The position numbers were made by a program, and so were the translations under genes. The notes below the pieces were generated by a model. It saw only the letters and a list, made by a program, of their open reading frames with translations. It had not been told where the DNA came from and did not search any database. From contig NZ_JACWZY010000003.1 of the NCBI RefSeq assembly GCF_014699005.1, positions 1 to 64,000 on the forward strand: a stretch of 64,000 bases of DNA. Direction: 5' to 3'. Source of the stretch: Spirosoma profusum. GTDB taxonomy: Bacteria > Bacteroidota > Bacteroidia > Cytophagales > Spirosomataceae. Shown here in pieces: positions 18,643 through 27,247 of the stretch. Position 1 is the stretch's first letter; the number at the start of each line of letters is the position of its first letter.

Positions 18643-18685
18643 AACTATCTATGTAACCAGCGGAAACCTGGTTACATAGATAGTT
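18643..18685. other. 18-bp perfect stem-loop of unclear role
   Basis: Arms 18643-18660 and 18668-18685 (AACTATCTATGTAACCAG and its complement) enclose a 7-base loop. It lies 17 bases from the parS-like site and upstream of the barstar-like gene. On the plus strand a short T-run follows; on the minus strand, the direction of all nearby genes, none does, so I do not call it a terminator for them. Confidence 0.6.
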
Positions 18686-18724
18686 TTAGCAAAATACTAA
18701 AACAAAAATACAATTGTTTCACAC

Positions 18725-18752
18725 AAAAAAGCCCTCAACTTAGAGGGCTTTT
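18725..18752 (-). terminator. terminator of the quinone-detoxification-like cluster
   Basis: Stem AAGCCCTC / GAGGGCTT with a 6-base loop and a T-run on the minus strand, ten bases past the stop codon of the gene at 18762. Confidence 0.85.
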
Positions 18753-18761
18753 TCACGAATA

Positions 18762-19058
18762 TTAGTTCAACGAAAAAAGAGGAATTCGGGCGGCAATCAT
18801 ATTGTGAAACATGAGTTCAGTAATCATCGGAGTCATGTATTTAATGAGTGGAAATCCAGAGATAAATTCCATAACTTCTATCTCCGAATCAGTCTTGAAA
18901 ATGCACCAAAGTTTCTGTCGGTCGAGTGAAAGAGAATAGGATAATAAAACTCCTTTCTCCATCAGTTCTTCTACTTTGAGCCGCTGGGCGGGAATCAGGT
19001 TTGCGAATTCTTCATCCATCACAGTCGGAAGGTCAAATTCAACCATGTATTGGCTCAT
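18762..19058 (-). CDS. muconolactone-isomerase-like (ferredoxin-like fold) protein
   Basis: A 98-residue protein started at the ATG at 19058 (MSQYMVEFDLP); the longer frame opens with TTG. The sequence pattern (MxYMVEFxxP, IPAQRLKVEELMEKG, LWCIFKTDSE, PLIKYMTPMITEL) is that of muconolactone delta-isomerase-like/YCII-like small dimeric enzymes. Such proteins occur beside aromatic ring-cleavage genes. It lies 27 bases after the esterase gene at 19086-19718 and is probably the last gene of the same unit. Confidence 0.7.
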   Translation of the reverse strand: MSQYMVEFDLPTVMDEEFANLIPAQRLKVEELMEKGVLLSYSLSLDRQKLWCIFKTDSEIEVMEFISGFPLIKYMTPMITELMFHNMIAARIPLFSLN

Positions 19059-19085
19059 AGGCAAATGTGTTATGTACAAAGCTGA

Positions 19086-19718
19086 CTAATGTGAATCAGC
19101 TATCAGCAAATTAACAAGGTTTATCTCATCTTCGTTGATTGAGTGAGAAAAATTCGGATACAGCTTGGCCGTTACGTTACCACCCAACTCACGAAATATA
19201 GTCTCAGATTCCAGAACCCGCTCTTTCGGAATGTGAGGATCGTGGTCACTGCATCCCAAAAAAATAGGCGTATTTTCTAACGTACCCTCGTACTGCCGCA
19301 ACGTCCCTTCTGGACCGATCAACCCTCCACTTAGCCCAAATACACCACCATATTCGGCAGCATTACGTGCCACAAATTCGAGCGCCAAACAGGCACCCTG
19401 CGAAAAACCCAGCCAGTAAATCTGAGGAATTTTAAAATTAAAATCTGACTGCAATCGTGCCCGCAGACTTGCCAGTACTTCAAGCGCCGAGGACAGGTAT
19501 GGTTCGTTTTCTGAAATGGGTCGCAGAAAGGAATTTGGATACCAGGTATTGCCTTTGGCTTCAGGAGCAATGAACGCAAAATCCTTATCCTGAATATATT
19601 CAGAAAGAGACAGAATATCACGGGCAGAACCTCCCCTTCCATGAATCATAATCATAACTTTCTGTGCCGATTCCAGGGGCACTCCAGCCGTACGAATATT
19701 ATTGGGATTGTGAATCAT
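19086..19718 (-). CDS. carboxylesterase/phospholipase-type alpha/beta hydrolase (MhqD-like)
   Basis: A 210-residue alpha/beta hydrolase. The oxyanion region IHGRGGSARD lies near residue 29, the nucleophile elbow GFSQGA near 105, and the acid and His are in GCSDHDPHIP and NFSHSI near the C-terminus. This is the small esterase family that includes acyl-protein thioesterases and B. subtilis MhqD. Together with a ring-cleaving dioxygenase upstream it resembles the mhq genes that protect against quinones; that role is an inference from neighbours. Confidence 0.82.
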   Translation of the reverse strand: MIHNPNNIRTAGVPLESAQKVMIMIHGRGGSARDILSLSEYIQDKDFAFIAPEAKGNTWYPNSFLRPISENEPYLSSALEVLASLRARLQSDFNFKIPQIYWLGFSQGACLALEFVARNAAEYGGVFGLSGGLIGPEGTLRQYEGTLENTPIFLGCSDHDPHIPKERVLESETIFRELGGNVTAKLYPNFSHSINEDEINLVNLLIADSH

Positions 19719-19740
19719 AATCGCTCAATAAGTTTGGGTT

Positions 19741-19792
19741 GGCTTACGGTGAGAAACGTAGCACAAGCTATCTTGCCAACTCACCGTAAGCC
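19741..19792. other. stem-loop between dioxygenase and esterase genes
   Basis: Arms GGCTTACGGTGAG (19741-19753) and its complement (19780-19792) enclose 26 bases in the 86-base gap. It could adjust expression between the two genes or protect an mRNA end; nothing more can be said. Confidence 0.55.
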
Positions 19793-19804
19793 TAAAAAGA
19801 AATA

Positions 19805-20743
19805 TTAGTTCACTATGATTTCAGGAAGGGCAGCTTCGAGTTTTGCACGCCGAGTCTCATATTGAGGAGGCAACTTTAACGTAGTGCCTAATTCAGCAAG
19901 CGGTTCATCGACGGTAAATCCAGGAGGATTCGTAGCGACTTCAAACAGAATTCCACCCGGCTCCCGGAAATAAATACTGTTAAAATAGTTACGATCCTGA
20001 ACCGGCGTTACGTGGTAACCAGCCTCCGCCAACTGCTGCTGAATGATCAATTGGGTTTCGTCAGAATCGGTAGAGAATGCTACGTGGTGAACCGAGCCCG
20101 CGCCTTGTAGCGCATGAACATCATTAGGCGAGTGCAACACATCGACAAAATTTCCGGGACCACCATTCCCAGCTTTAAACCGAAAACGTCCTCCCTCCTC
20201 GCCTACCAGCGTGTGTTGCATGATATCCGTCAAAAGATTTATTGTCCGATCAGTACGTAGTTCGTTTAACGTAACGGTATGAAAACCACGAATGGAAAAC
20301 TCTGCCGGAATCCGTCCGTTGTCCCAGCCAGGTCGTAAATCATCGTTTGTAAAGACAAGCTCAATGCCCATGCCGTCGAAGTCCTCAAATCGAATGTACG
20401 TTTCTGAAAAACGTTTTTGAGGAATAGCGTAAGGAATATGGTATTGATGCAAACGATCCATCCAAAAGCTAAGTGAGGAAGTCGGAGCCGAGAAAGCTGT
20501 GTAGGTCAATTGGCCGACACCTTTACGCCCACGAGGAATATCACCATAGGGAAAGAACGTGAGTATAGATCCGGGCGAACCGGTTTCATTTCCATAATAC
20601 AGGTGGTAAACATCAGGCGCATCGAAGTTAACCGTTTTCTTCACCAAACGAAGTCCCAAAATATCGGTGTAGAAATCAACGTTACGTTGCGTTTCGCCTG
20701 CCAGGGTTGTTACGTGGTGAAGGCCATTGATCAGGGTTTCCAT
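19805..20743 (-). CDS. ring-cleaving dioxygenase, glyoxalase/VOC family (MhqO-like)
   Basis: A 312-residue protein with two VOC (glyoxalase) halves. The metal-binding pattern is visible: LHHVT near residue 9, the second domain's GFHTVTL and SVHHVAFS, and the Glu in GILFEVATNPPG. The sequence LGLRLVKKTVNFDAPDVYHLYYG is characteristic of the MhqO/YfiE-type enzymes that open hydroquinone or catechol rings with iron. First gene of the three-gene unit; upstream lie a 12-base palindrome and other inverted repeats that may bind a regulator. Confidence 0.86.
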   Translation of the reverse strand: METLINGLHHVTTLAGETQRNVDFYTDILGLRLVKKTVNFDAPDVYHLYYGNETGSPGSILTFFPYGDIPRGRKGVGQLTYTAFSAPTSSLSFWMDRLHQYHIPYAIPQKRFSETYIRFEDFDGMGIELVFTNDDLRPGWDNGRIPAEFSIRGFHTVTLNELRTDRTINLLTDIMQHTLVGEEGGRFRFKAGNGGPGNFVDVLHSPNDVHALQGAGSVHHVAFSTDSDETQLIIQQQLAEAGYHVTPVQDRNYFNSIYFREPGGILFEVATNPPGFTVDEPLAELGTTLKLPPQYETRRAKLEAALPEIIVN

Positions 20744-20785
20744 AGTTGCTTAATACGTTAAAAGATGATATTGTTTCCAGTTTAA

Positions 20786-20826
20786 AAATTAAATACACTG
20801 GTATTTGATGTATATACATTTAATTT
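20786..20826. promoter_or_regulatory. possible operator upstream of the dioxygenase gene
   Basis: A perfect 12-base palindrome ATGTATATACAT (20808-20819) lies inside a wider inverted repeat AAATTAAAT (20786-20794) / ATTTAATTT (20818-20826), 43 to 83 bases before the start codon. The position fits an operator for a MarR-, TetR- or Rrf2-type repressor; no such regulator gene is adjacent. Confidence 0.4.
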
Positions 20827-20846
20827 GAGGTAGAAGTTCAAAAAAA

Positions 20847-20869
20847 TGTCCGGGTTTTAAGCCCGGACA
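20847..20869 (-). terminator. terminator after pdhA
   Basis: Stem TGTCCGGG / CCCGGACA with a short loop, followed on the minus strand by a run of T, 24 bases past the pdhA stop. Confidence 0.85.
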
Positions 20870-20892
20870 AAATTTAGAAGTGTTTTCTGGAA

Positions 20893-21951
20893 TTACTCCA
20901 TCAGGAACGGATAATCCTGCTGCATATAAACATCTTTGAACGCTTCTTCAGCAGGCGGGTATGGCGATTCTTCAGCAAATTTCACCGACTCGTCCACGAT
21001 GCCTTTTATTTTCTGATCAATTGCGCCAAGCTCATCTTCAGTCGCAAATCCCTTCTCAAGAATCGCAGCCTTTACCTGCTCAATTGGGTCGCGCATCTTG
21101 TACTGCTCTACTTCGTCCTTAGATCGGTATTTCTGTGGATCCGACATAGAGTGCCCACGGTAACGATACGTCCGAAACTCAAGGAATGTTGGCCCCTCTC
21201 CTGCCCGAGCACGTTCGGCGGCACGACTAACGGCTTCGTGAACGGCTTCAACGCTCATCGCATCGACGGGTTCAGAAGGCATGTCGTAAGCTTCAGCCAG
21301 CGTATATAAATCCGTTACGTTCGACGTACGAGCAACGGATGTTCCCATGGCATAACCGTTGTTTTCAACCACGAAAATGACCGGGATTTTCCAGAGCATC
21401 GCCATGTTGAATGCTTCATGTAAAGCCCCTTGCCGAACGGCGCCATCGCCCATGAACGTTATACAAAGGTTGTTGGTCTTGTTGTATTTCTCCGCAAAAC
21501 CAATCCCAGCACCCATAGGAATCTGGGCACCAACAATGCCGTGACCGCCGACAAAATTGACTGATTTATCGAAGATGTGCATCGAGCCACCTTTTCCCTT
21601 CGAAGAGCCGGTTTGTTTGGCGAACAACTCGGCCATTATTGCTTTGGGGTCAGAACCTAGCGCAAGTGGAATACCGTGGTCGCGGTAGGCAGTAATCCAT
21701 TTGTCGTCTTTGGTGAGCGCTGTATAAGAACCCGATGAACAGGCTTCCTGACCAATATAAAGGTGACAGAATCCTCGGATTTTCTGCTGACCATAGAGCT
21801 GCCCGGCTTTCTCTTCGAACTTGCGTTGCAATTGCATCGATTCGTACCAGTACATATATCGCTCTTTGGGATGCTGCGTTTTTGCCGCTGCCGGAGCCTG
21901 ACCATTCTGTTTGGATTTACCCGATGGGGTTTTCTCTTTGACGCTTGCCAT
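20893..21951 (-). CDS. pdhA: pyruvate dehydrogenase E1 component, alpha subunit
   Basis: A 352-residue thiamine-diphosphate enzyme subunit. I start at the ATG at 21951 (MASVKEKTPSG); the longer open frame has no family resemblance. It has the E1-alpha layout: CHLYIGQEA, the ThDP/magnesium motif GDGAVRQGALHEA ... VVENN, and the phosphorylation-loop region TYRYRGHSMSDP. A short K/A/P-rich tail of about 30 residues precedes the catalytic domain. With the beta subunit (not in the window) it decarboxylates pyruvate for the E2 lipoyl carrier. Divergent from recF. Confidence 0.92.
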   Translation of the reverse strand: MASVKEKTPSGKSKQNGQAPAAAKTQHPKERYMYWYESMQLQRKFEEKAGQLYGQQKIRGFCHLYIGQEACSSGSYTALTKDDKWITAYRDHGIPLALGSDPKAIMAELFAKQTGSSKGKGGSMHIFDKSVNFVGGHGIVGAQIPMGAGIGFAEKYNKTNNLCITFMGDGAVRQGALHEAFNMAMLWKIPVIFVVENNGYAMGTSVARTSNVTDLYTLAEAYDMPSEPVDAMSVEAVHEAVSRAAERARAGEGPTFLEFRTYRYRGHSMSDPQKYRSKDEVEQYKMRDPIEQVKAAILEKGFATEDELGAIDQKIKGIVDESVKFAEESPYPPAEEAFKDVYMQQDYPFLME

Positions 21952-22155
21952 GAGGAATCTGTTCGATGAAACTAGTAAACGCGGCCAGTTTGCTGAAGCA
22001 TTGGACCGCCGAATTTGATACCAACAATCCGAAAGCACTTCATAACAAGTAACAAACCGACTGTATCTTTGTTGCCTATAGTGCTGATGGGATTATGTAT
22101 CTACATCAACGCTTGACTCGCAAAATTACGCAATATCGCGTAACTCAGTACACCT

Positions 22156-23271
22156 ATGTACCTCGAAAAACTGAGCCTGACCAATTTTAAAAATTACGAA
22201 GATATCCGGTATGGGTTCGGACAGCAGGTGAACGTCATTGTAGGCCCCAATGGTAGTGGTAAAACCAATCTGCTCGACGCCATTTATTTTCTGGCTCTGA
22301 GCAAAAGTGCCTTTCAAAGCCAGGATGCCCTGAATATTCTGCACGATGCCGATTATTTTATCATCGATGGTGTATTCGACGAACAGAGCCAGAATAGCCA
22401 TCCAAATCGGGTTCAGATTACCATCAGTTTGCAGCGCGGGCAGCGAAAAGTATTAATGGCCGATAAAAAGCCTTACGAACGTATCAGCGAGCACATTGGT
22501 CGGTTTCCGGTCGTATTGATTGCGCCGAATGATACCGATCTTGTCCGTGAACACAGCGAAGACCGCCGACACTTTTTTGACGGTGTACTGTCGCAACTTG
22601 ATACGAATTACCTGAGCGATTACCTGATGTATCAGCAGGTGCTCAAACAACGTAACAGTCTCCTTAAACTTTTCGCGGAACGTAATCAGGTAGACAATGA
22701 CATGCTTGATACGTATGACGTACCACTTCTTGAGCTTGGCCAAAAAATCCATGATCGTCGGAAACAGTTTATTGACGAATTTTTGCCCGGTTTTCGAGCG
22801 CACTACGCTTACCTGAGCGACTCCCGCGAGGAGGTGAATATTCTATACGAATCAGAAGTAGGCAATCCAAACTTTGCAGATGAGTTCCGGCATTTTCGTC
22901 GTCGGGATACGGTTTTGCAACGTACCACGATGGGTATTCACAAAGATGATTACTCGTTTTTGATCGATAACGGTAGTGGGCAGTCAGTTCCCTTGAAAAA
23001 ATTCGGCTCTCAGGGTCAGCAGAAAACGTTCGTAATTGCCTTAAAACTGGCTCAGTTCGATTCGCTGGAGTCTGAGAAACGTATCAAACCCATTCTGCTT
23101 TTGGACGATATTTTCGATAAACTAGATGACCGACGTATTAGCAAACTGATTCAGCAAATGGACGAAGGCGCTTTCGGCCAGATATTTATAACTGACGCCC
23201 GCCCCGAACGTACCCGCGAATTACTCAACGCGGTCCAGACGGATGTTCGCTTTTTTGAGATTGGTAAGTAA
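22156..23271 (+). CDS. recF: DNA replication and repair protein RecF
   Basis: A 371-residue SMC-like ATPase that helps load RecA at gaps. Walker A GPNGSGKTN is at about 30-38, the signature region is LKKFGSQGQQKTFVIALK, and Walker B is ILLLDDIFDKLD near the C-terminus. A TATCTTTG hexamer-like -7 element lies at 22064-22071. The stop codon is 12 bases from that of the convergent SNF2 gene. recF often accompanies dnaA and dnaN near origins; here they are absent. Confidence 0.95.
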   Translation: MYLEKLSLTNFKNYEDIRYGFGQQVNVIVGPNGSGKTNLLDAIYFLALSKSAFQSQDALNILHDADYFIIDGVFDEQSQNSHPNRVQITISLQRGQRKVLMADKKPYERISEHIGRFPVVLIAPNDTDLVREHSEDRRHFFDGVLSQLDTNYLSDYLMYQQVLKQRNSLLKLFAERNQVDNDMLDTYDVPLLELGQKIHDRRKQFIDEFLPGFRAHYAYLSDSREEVNILYESEVGNPNFADEFRHFRRRDTVLQRTTMGIHKDDYSFLIDNGSGQSVPLKKFGSQGQQKTFVIALKLAQFDSLESEKRIKPILLLDDIFDKLDDRRISKLIQQMDEGAFGQIFITDARPERTRELLNAVQTDVRFFEIGK

Positions 23272-23283
23272 GCTCATGCTACG

Positions 23284-26200
23284 TTACCCCAGCGCGACCA
23301 ACTCTTTCAATTCTGCATCACTCAAATCGCCAAGCCAGGTTTCGCCAGATTTTACGCTGAGGTCGGCCAGTTCGCGTTTGGAACGTATCATAGCGTCAAT
23401 TTTTTCTTCCATCGTGCCTTGATTAATAAGCCGATAAACCAGTACGTTTTTGGTCTGACCGATGCGGAAGGCTCGGTCGGTAGCCTGCGCTTCAACAGCC
23501 GGATTCCACCACAAATCGTAGTGAATGACGTGATTGGCTTGGGTCAGATTCAGGCCCGTTCCACCCGCCTTGAGCGACAAAATAAACGTATGGTCTGAGC
23601 GATTTTTCTGGAATTGCTCAACCATTTCGTCCCGATCCGGGCGCGACGTACCGCCGTGTAGAAACAACGGCTGCATACCGAACGTCTGCTGAATAAACTG
23701 GCTCAGCAGTTCTCCCATTTCGTAGTACTGCGTGAAAATCAAGACTTTTTCATGGTTGGCGTAGATGTTTTCGAGCAGGGTTAATAACATCGTAGCCTTA
23801 CCCGACAACGCCGGAACATTATTTCCTTGTTTAAGATATTGACGCGGGTGGTTGCCAATTTGCTTCAGAGCCGTCATCAGTTTCAGCACCAATCCCCGAC
23901 GAGCAATACCATCCTTCTCTTGAATAGCCCGCAAACTTTGCTGAACGACACTTTCGTACAAAGCAGCTTGTTCAGAAGTGAGCGAGCAAAACTGGTTGTT
24001 TTCAATCTTGTCGGGCAGATCACTAATAATACTCCGATCGGTTTTGACGCGACGTAGCAAAAATGGGCTAGTGACACGACGGAAAAGCTCAAGTTTCTGA
24101 TGGTCGCGTTCCTGTTGAATTGGCTTGCCAAACTCCTCGTTAAACTTGCTCAAACCGCCCAAGTAGCCCTTGTTTACAAAATCCATAATGCTCCAGAACT
24201 CCGACAAACGGTTTTCGACGGGCGTTCCGCTTAGCGCTACGCGGATAGGAGCTTTTAGGGCCTTAACGGCCTTGGTTTGCTCTGTATCGGAATTCTTGAT
24301 GTTCTGCGCTTCGTCGATGATAACAATAGCCCAGTTTTGCTTTTTCAGTTTATCAAGATCGCTTCGAACAATACCATACGTAGTGAGCAATAAATCATAC
24401 GTAGCGGCTTTATCTTCGGGCAGTTTTCGGTTCGAACCGTGATAAACTCGTGCCTTTAAATCTGGTGCAAACCGTGAAATCTCTTTCTGCCAGTTGGTCA
24501 GCAACGTAGTAGGGAGTACAATAAGCCCTTTTTGCTGGCTGAATCGGCCTTCCTGCTTGAATTTCAGCAGTAACGAAATCACCTGAAGCGTTTTCCCCAG
24601 CCCCATATCATCGGCCAGTAGACTACCCATACCTAGCGACGTATTCTTCAACAGCCAATCGTAGCCTCGTTGCTGATACGGACGTAACGTAGCATTCAGA
24701 GAGTCGGGTAAGGGTTGCGAACTGCTCTCGGTAAACTGCTTCACCAGTTTCTGCACCTCCGCCGACAACCCTAATCGACTGCCTCTGTATTCTTCCGAAA
24801 GCGCAGCTTTTAGTAAATCGGAACCAGTTACTTCAGGTGGATTTTCGAGTTGTTTGTAGAGTTTACTTAATTCGTTGGGATCAATCAGAACGTACTGATC
24901 CTTAATTTTAACCAGTCCGGTGCTACGTCCAACCAGTTGCTGAAATTCCTTCAGACTGACCATGTCTTCGCCTAGTGCCACTTGCCAATCGAAAGTAAGC
25001 ATGTCATCTAAGCGCATGAAAGCATTGTTGGCTGTAACCTTGGCTTTCAGTCGCCCCCCTGCCTGCGGGCGAACCCAGTGTTGAAGCGATTTCGGCAACC
25101 AGAGCGCAATACCCAACAATTGCATGCGGGGCAACGTATCGAGCAAAACGCCAACAAACTGACTCGGCGAGTACGTCAGAAAGGCCGGACCACCTATTTT
25201 CGTCAACCGCACCAGGTCAGGAAAGTGCCGGGACAAGACTAATAAATCCTGCAAAACCGCCATCCGAATCGGCTCGTGTTTTTTCTTGGTCAACAGATCG
25301 GGCAACGGAATCGGCGCATCGGCAGCACTGGCATCGCGGTCGCGGACGAGCAGGCGTAAATGAAATTCATCGCCCAACTCCGTATCTTCCACAGCCAGAA
25401 TAGGTACGAATCGCTTATGCGTCAGGAAGAAATCATTTAGCCAGAATTGCATGGCTAGCGGCATCTCTTTCCGGCCAAACCCCTCAAAACGTAGTGTTTC
25501 AACCCCGAAAAAAAGACGGTCAGCATCCTCCAGCGGCCATCTTTCCCAAAGCTCAATGGTGGCAGGCTTGATCGTTCGGCGTAAAAAAATGGAACAGAGC
25601 ATCAAAACCTGCTGCTCACCAGAAAGCGCCAGGTATTCTTTCTGCCAACGTATCGTCAGCAACGTAGGCGGAAGCTGTGTAGCGACCAGATTCGTGATAC
25701 GTTTAACCGTTTCATTTAAGGTTGCCGGTAACCACCGAACCCGGTACTGATCTTCGGCTGGAGCGACACGTAGCAGTTGAGGCACTACTGCCCCGCGACG
25801 TAGCAAAGCAGCCGAAAACTGCTGGGTAAGGTATAAACCACGTACCGAATCGCTCATTTCAGGCCAATCGGCTTCAGTTAACGTACTGAGCCAGCCTATC
25901 AAATCGCTCATCTTAAAACCACGTAGCGACCGCTGTTCACCATGCTCACTGAACATGCCGATTTTTTTGACCGACATCGTTTCATCGAGCTGTAACTCAA
26001 CACTGTCACTAAAGTCGAGATCCCAACCATCGTCATCGGCCGACGAGTTGTCGGCTTTTGGATCGATTACCGGGGTTTTGGTGAATAGTTTGTATGCTTT
26101 TGTCAGCGACTTATGGAAATCACCTTTGGCGAACGTAACGTCGGGTGAGAGCAACTCCAGCAACTGGTCAGTTAAAAGTGGAATCGTAGCAAAATCAAGG

Positions 26201-26826
26201 CTGGCGCGGGCTTTTTCGTCGGGATGCCAGTCTTCATCGTCGGGCAGTTCGTCAGTACCTAACTCCTTCAATGATAGTACCGTTTCCAACGTACCACCTA
26301 CTTTATCGAGTTGACTTTTCTGAAGTTCTCCCAGAATGTCGAGCCCCTTTAATTGAAAAACAATAAACGGATTTCGGTCGATTTCATTCGCGATAACGTA
26401 GATAACAGCGGCCAGATGCTTACACGGAACAGCAAAATCAGGGCAGGAACAACCCATCGACAAATCGCGAAACGAGCGGGGAAATAATTGAATACCGCGC
26501 CGGGTTGTAAATTCAGTCAATTCGGGAGGAAGCTGTCGGTTGAGGAGTTGAGCCAACGTAGCGGGATTCTCGCGAATCTCGGTCAAAAGCCATTCTTTTT
26601 CCTGATCGGTCAACAGCGGTACCGAAAGTTTGGCTTTATAAGGACGTGGCGCCGATCCCTTGATTGATGCACCAATCTGATTTTGACTGATCGTCAGGCT
26701 ATGCACGGCGCCCTGATTGGCATACGTTTTACCACGCGGCAATCGATTAGCCATGTCGATGCTTGTCAAGGCTTTAAGCCACTCCTGACCCCACCAGGTT
26801 TTTCCGTAAGCGATGCGTTCTGCCAT
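23284..26826 (-). CDS. SWIM zinc-finger and SNF2 helicase-domain protein
   Basis: A 1180-residue protein started at the ATG at 26826; the longer frame begins with TTG. Near residue 145 a SWIM motif (CSCPDFAVPCKH) is seen, followed by a long central region, then a complete SNF2 motor: Walker A DDMGLGKTLQ, DEAQ box (VIIDEAQNIKN), SGTPVENRL, and the C-terminal helicase half with LKAGGTGLNL and QATDRAFRIGQ. Bacterial SNF2-SWIM proteins of this layout are common in Bacteroidota and related to RapA/HepA-like remodelers; the target is unknown. Tail to tail with recF. Confidence 0.9.
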   Translation of the reverse strand: MAERIAYGKTWWGQEWLKALTSIDMANRLPRGKTYANQGAVHSLTISQNQIGASIKGSAPRPYKAKLSVPLLTDQEKEWLLTEIRENPATLAQLLNRQLPPELTEFTTRRGIQLFPRSFRDLSMGCSCPDFAVPCKHLAAVIYVIANEIDRNPFIVFQLKGLDILGELQKSQLDKVGGTLETVLSLKELGTDELPDDEDWHPDEKARASLDFATIPLLTDQLLELLSPDVTFAKGDFHKSLTKAYKLFTKTPVIDPKADNSSADDDGWDLDFSDSVELQLDETMSVKKIGMFSEHGEQRSLRGFKMSDLIGWLSTLTEADWPEMSDSVRGLYLTQQFSAALLRRGAVVPQLLRVAPAEDQYRVRWLPATLNETVKRITNLVATQLPPTLLTIRWQKEYLALSGEQQVLMLCSIFLRRTIKPATIELWERWPLEDADRLFFGVETLRFEGFGRKEMPLAMQFWLNDFFLTHKRFVPILAVEDTELGDEFHLRLLVRDRDASAADAPIPLPDLLTKKKHEPIRMAVLQDLLVLSRHFPDLVRLTKIGGPAFLTYSPSQFVGVLLDTLPRMQLLGIALWLPKSLQHWVRPQAGGRLKAKVTANNAFMRLDDMLTFDWQVALGEDMVSLKEFQQLVGRSTGLVKIKDQYVLIDPNELSKLYKQLENPPEVTGSDLLKAALSEEYRGSRLGLSAEVQKLVKQFTESSSQPLPDSLNATLRPYQQRGYDWLLKNTSLGMGSLLADDMGLGKTLQVISLLLKFKQEGRFSQQKGLIVLPTTLLTNWQKEISRFAPDLKARVYHGSNRKLPEDKAATYDLLLTTYGIVRSDLDKLKKQNWAIVIIDEAQNIKNSDTEQTKAVKALKAPIRVALSGTPVENRLSEFWSIMDFVNKGYLGGLSKFNEEFGKPIQQERDHQKLELFRRVTSPFLLRRVKTDRSIISDLPDKIENNQFCSLTSEQAALYESVVQQSLRAIQEKDGIARRGLVLKLMTALKQIGNHPRQYLKQGNNVPALSGKATMLLTLLENIYANHEKVLIFTQYYEMGELLSQFIQQTFGMQPLFLHGGTSRPDRDEMVEQFQKNRSDHTFILSLKAGGTGLNLTQANHVIHYDLWWNPAVEAQATDRAFRIGQTKNVLVYRLINQGTMEEKIDAMIRSKRELADLSVKSGETWLGDLSDAELKELVALG

Positions 26827-27247
26827 AGCTCTCGCAACCGATTGATTCGGTCGCAAAAATAGAGGATTAATAAATTAGGCGTGGAAATCAACTGAATATG
26901 TAGTGGTAGAAGCTCATTAATTGCACATTTTTAATAAACAATCAGCCACGTTAAACGTATTCTAATTGGACTGATAACGAAAAAAAGGCACAATCAGCAT
27001 ATCGAACAGATTTCTCAACACTCGAATTGCCGTTTTTATAGATTGCAGATATGGGTTATTACTCGCCTGTTTTTCGCAGAAATCAGTACCAATTTTAGTC
27101 ACTATAGCAACGTATCAGGATTCAGCATAAATGTGCGAAGAAACTGATCAAAAAATTTGATTTTGAGCCAGTTGACTTGTCAGTAAGTAGCTCCTTTTTT
27201 TTACCTTTACTCACAACCCTATCTCCCCTTCTAAACCTGTCATTCGT
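26827..27247. other. intergenic region, no gene seen
   Basis: About 420 AT-rich bases between the divergent SNF2 and YbiB-like genes. I see no reading frame or RNA gene. A possible promoter for the downstream gene is a TTG at 27177-27179 and TACCTTTA at 27202-27209, 22 bases apart, close to the Bacteroidota pattern. Confidence 0.5.
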
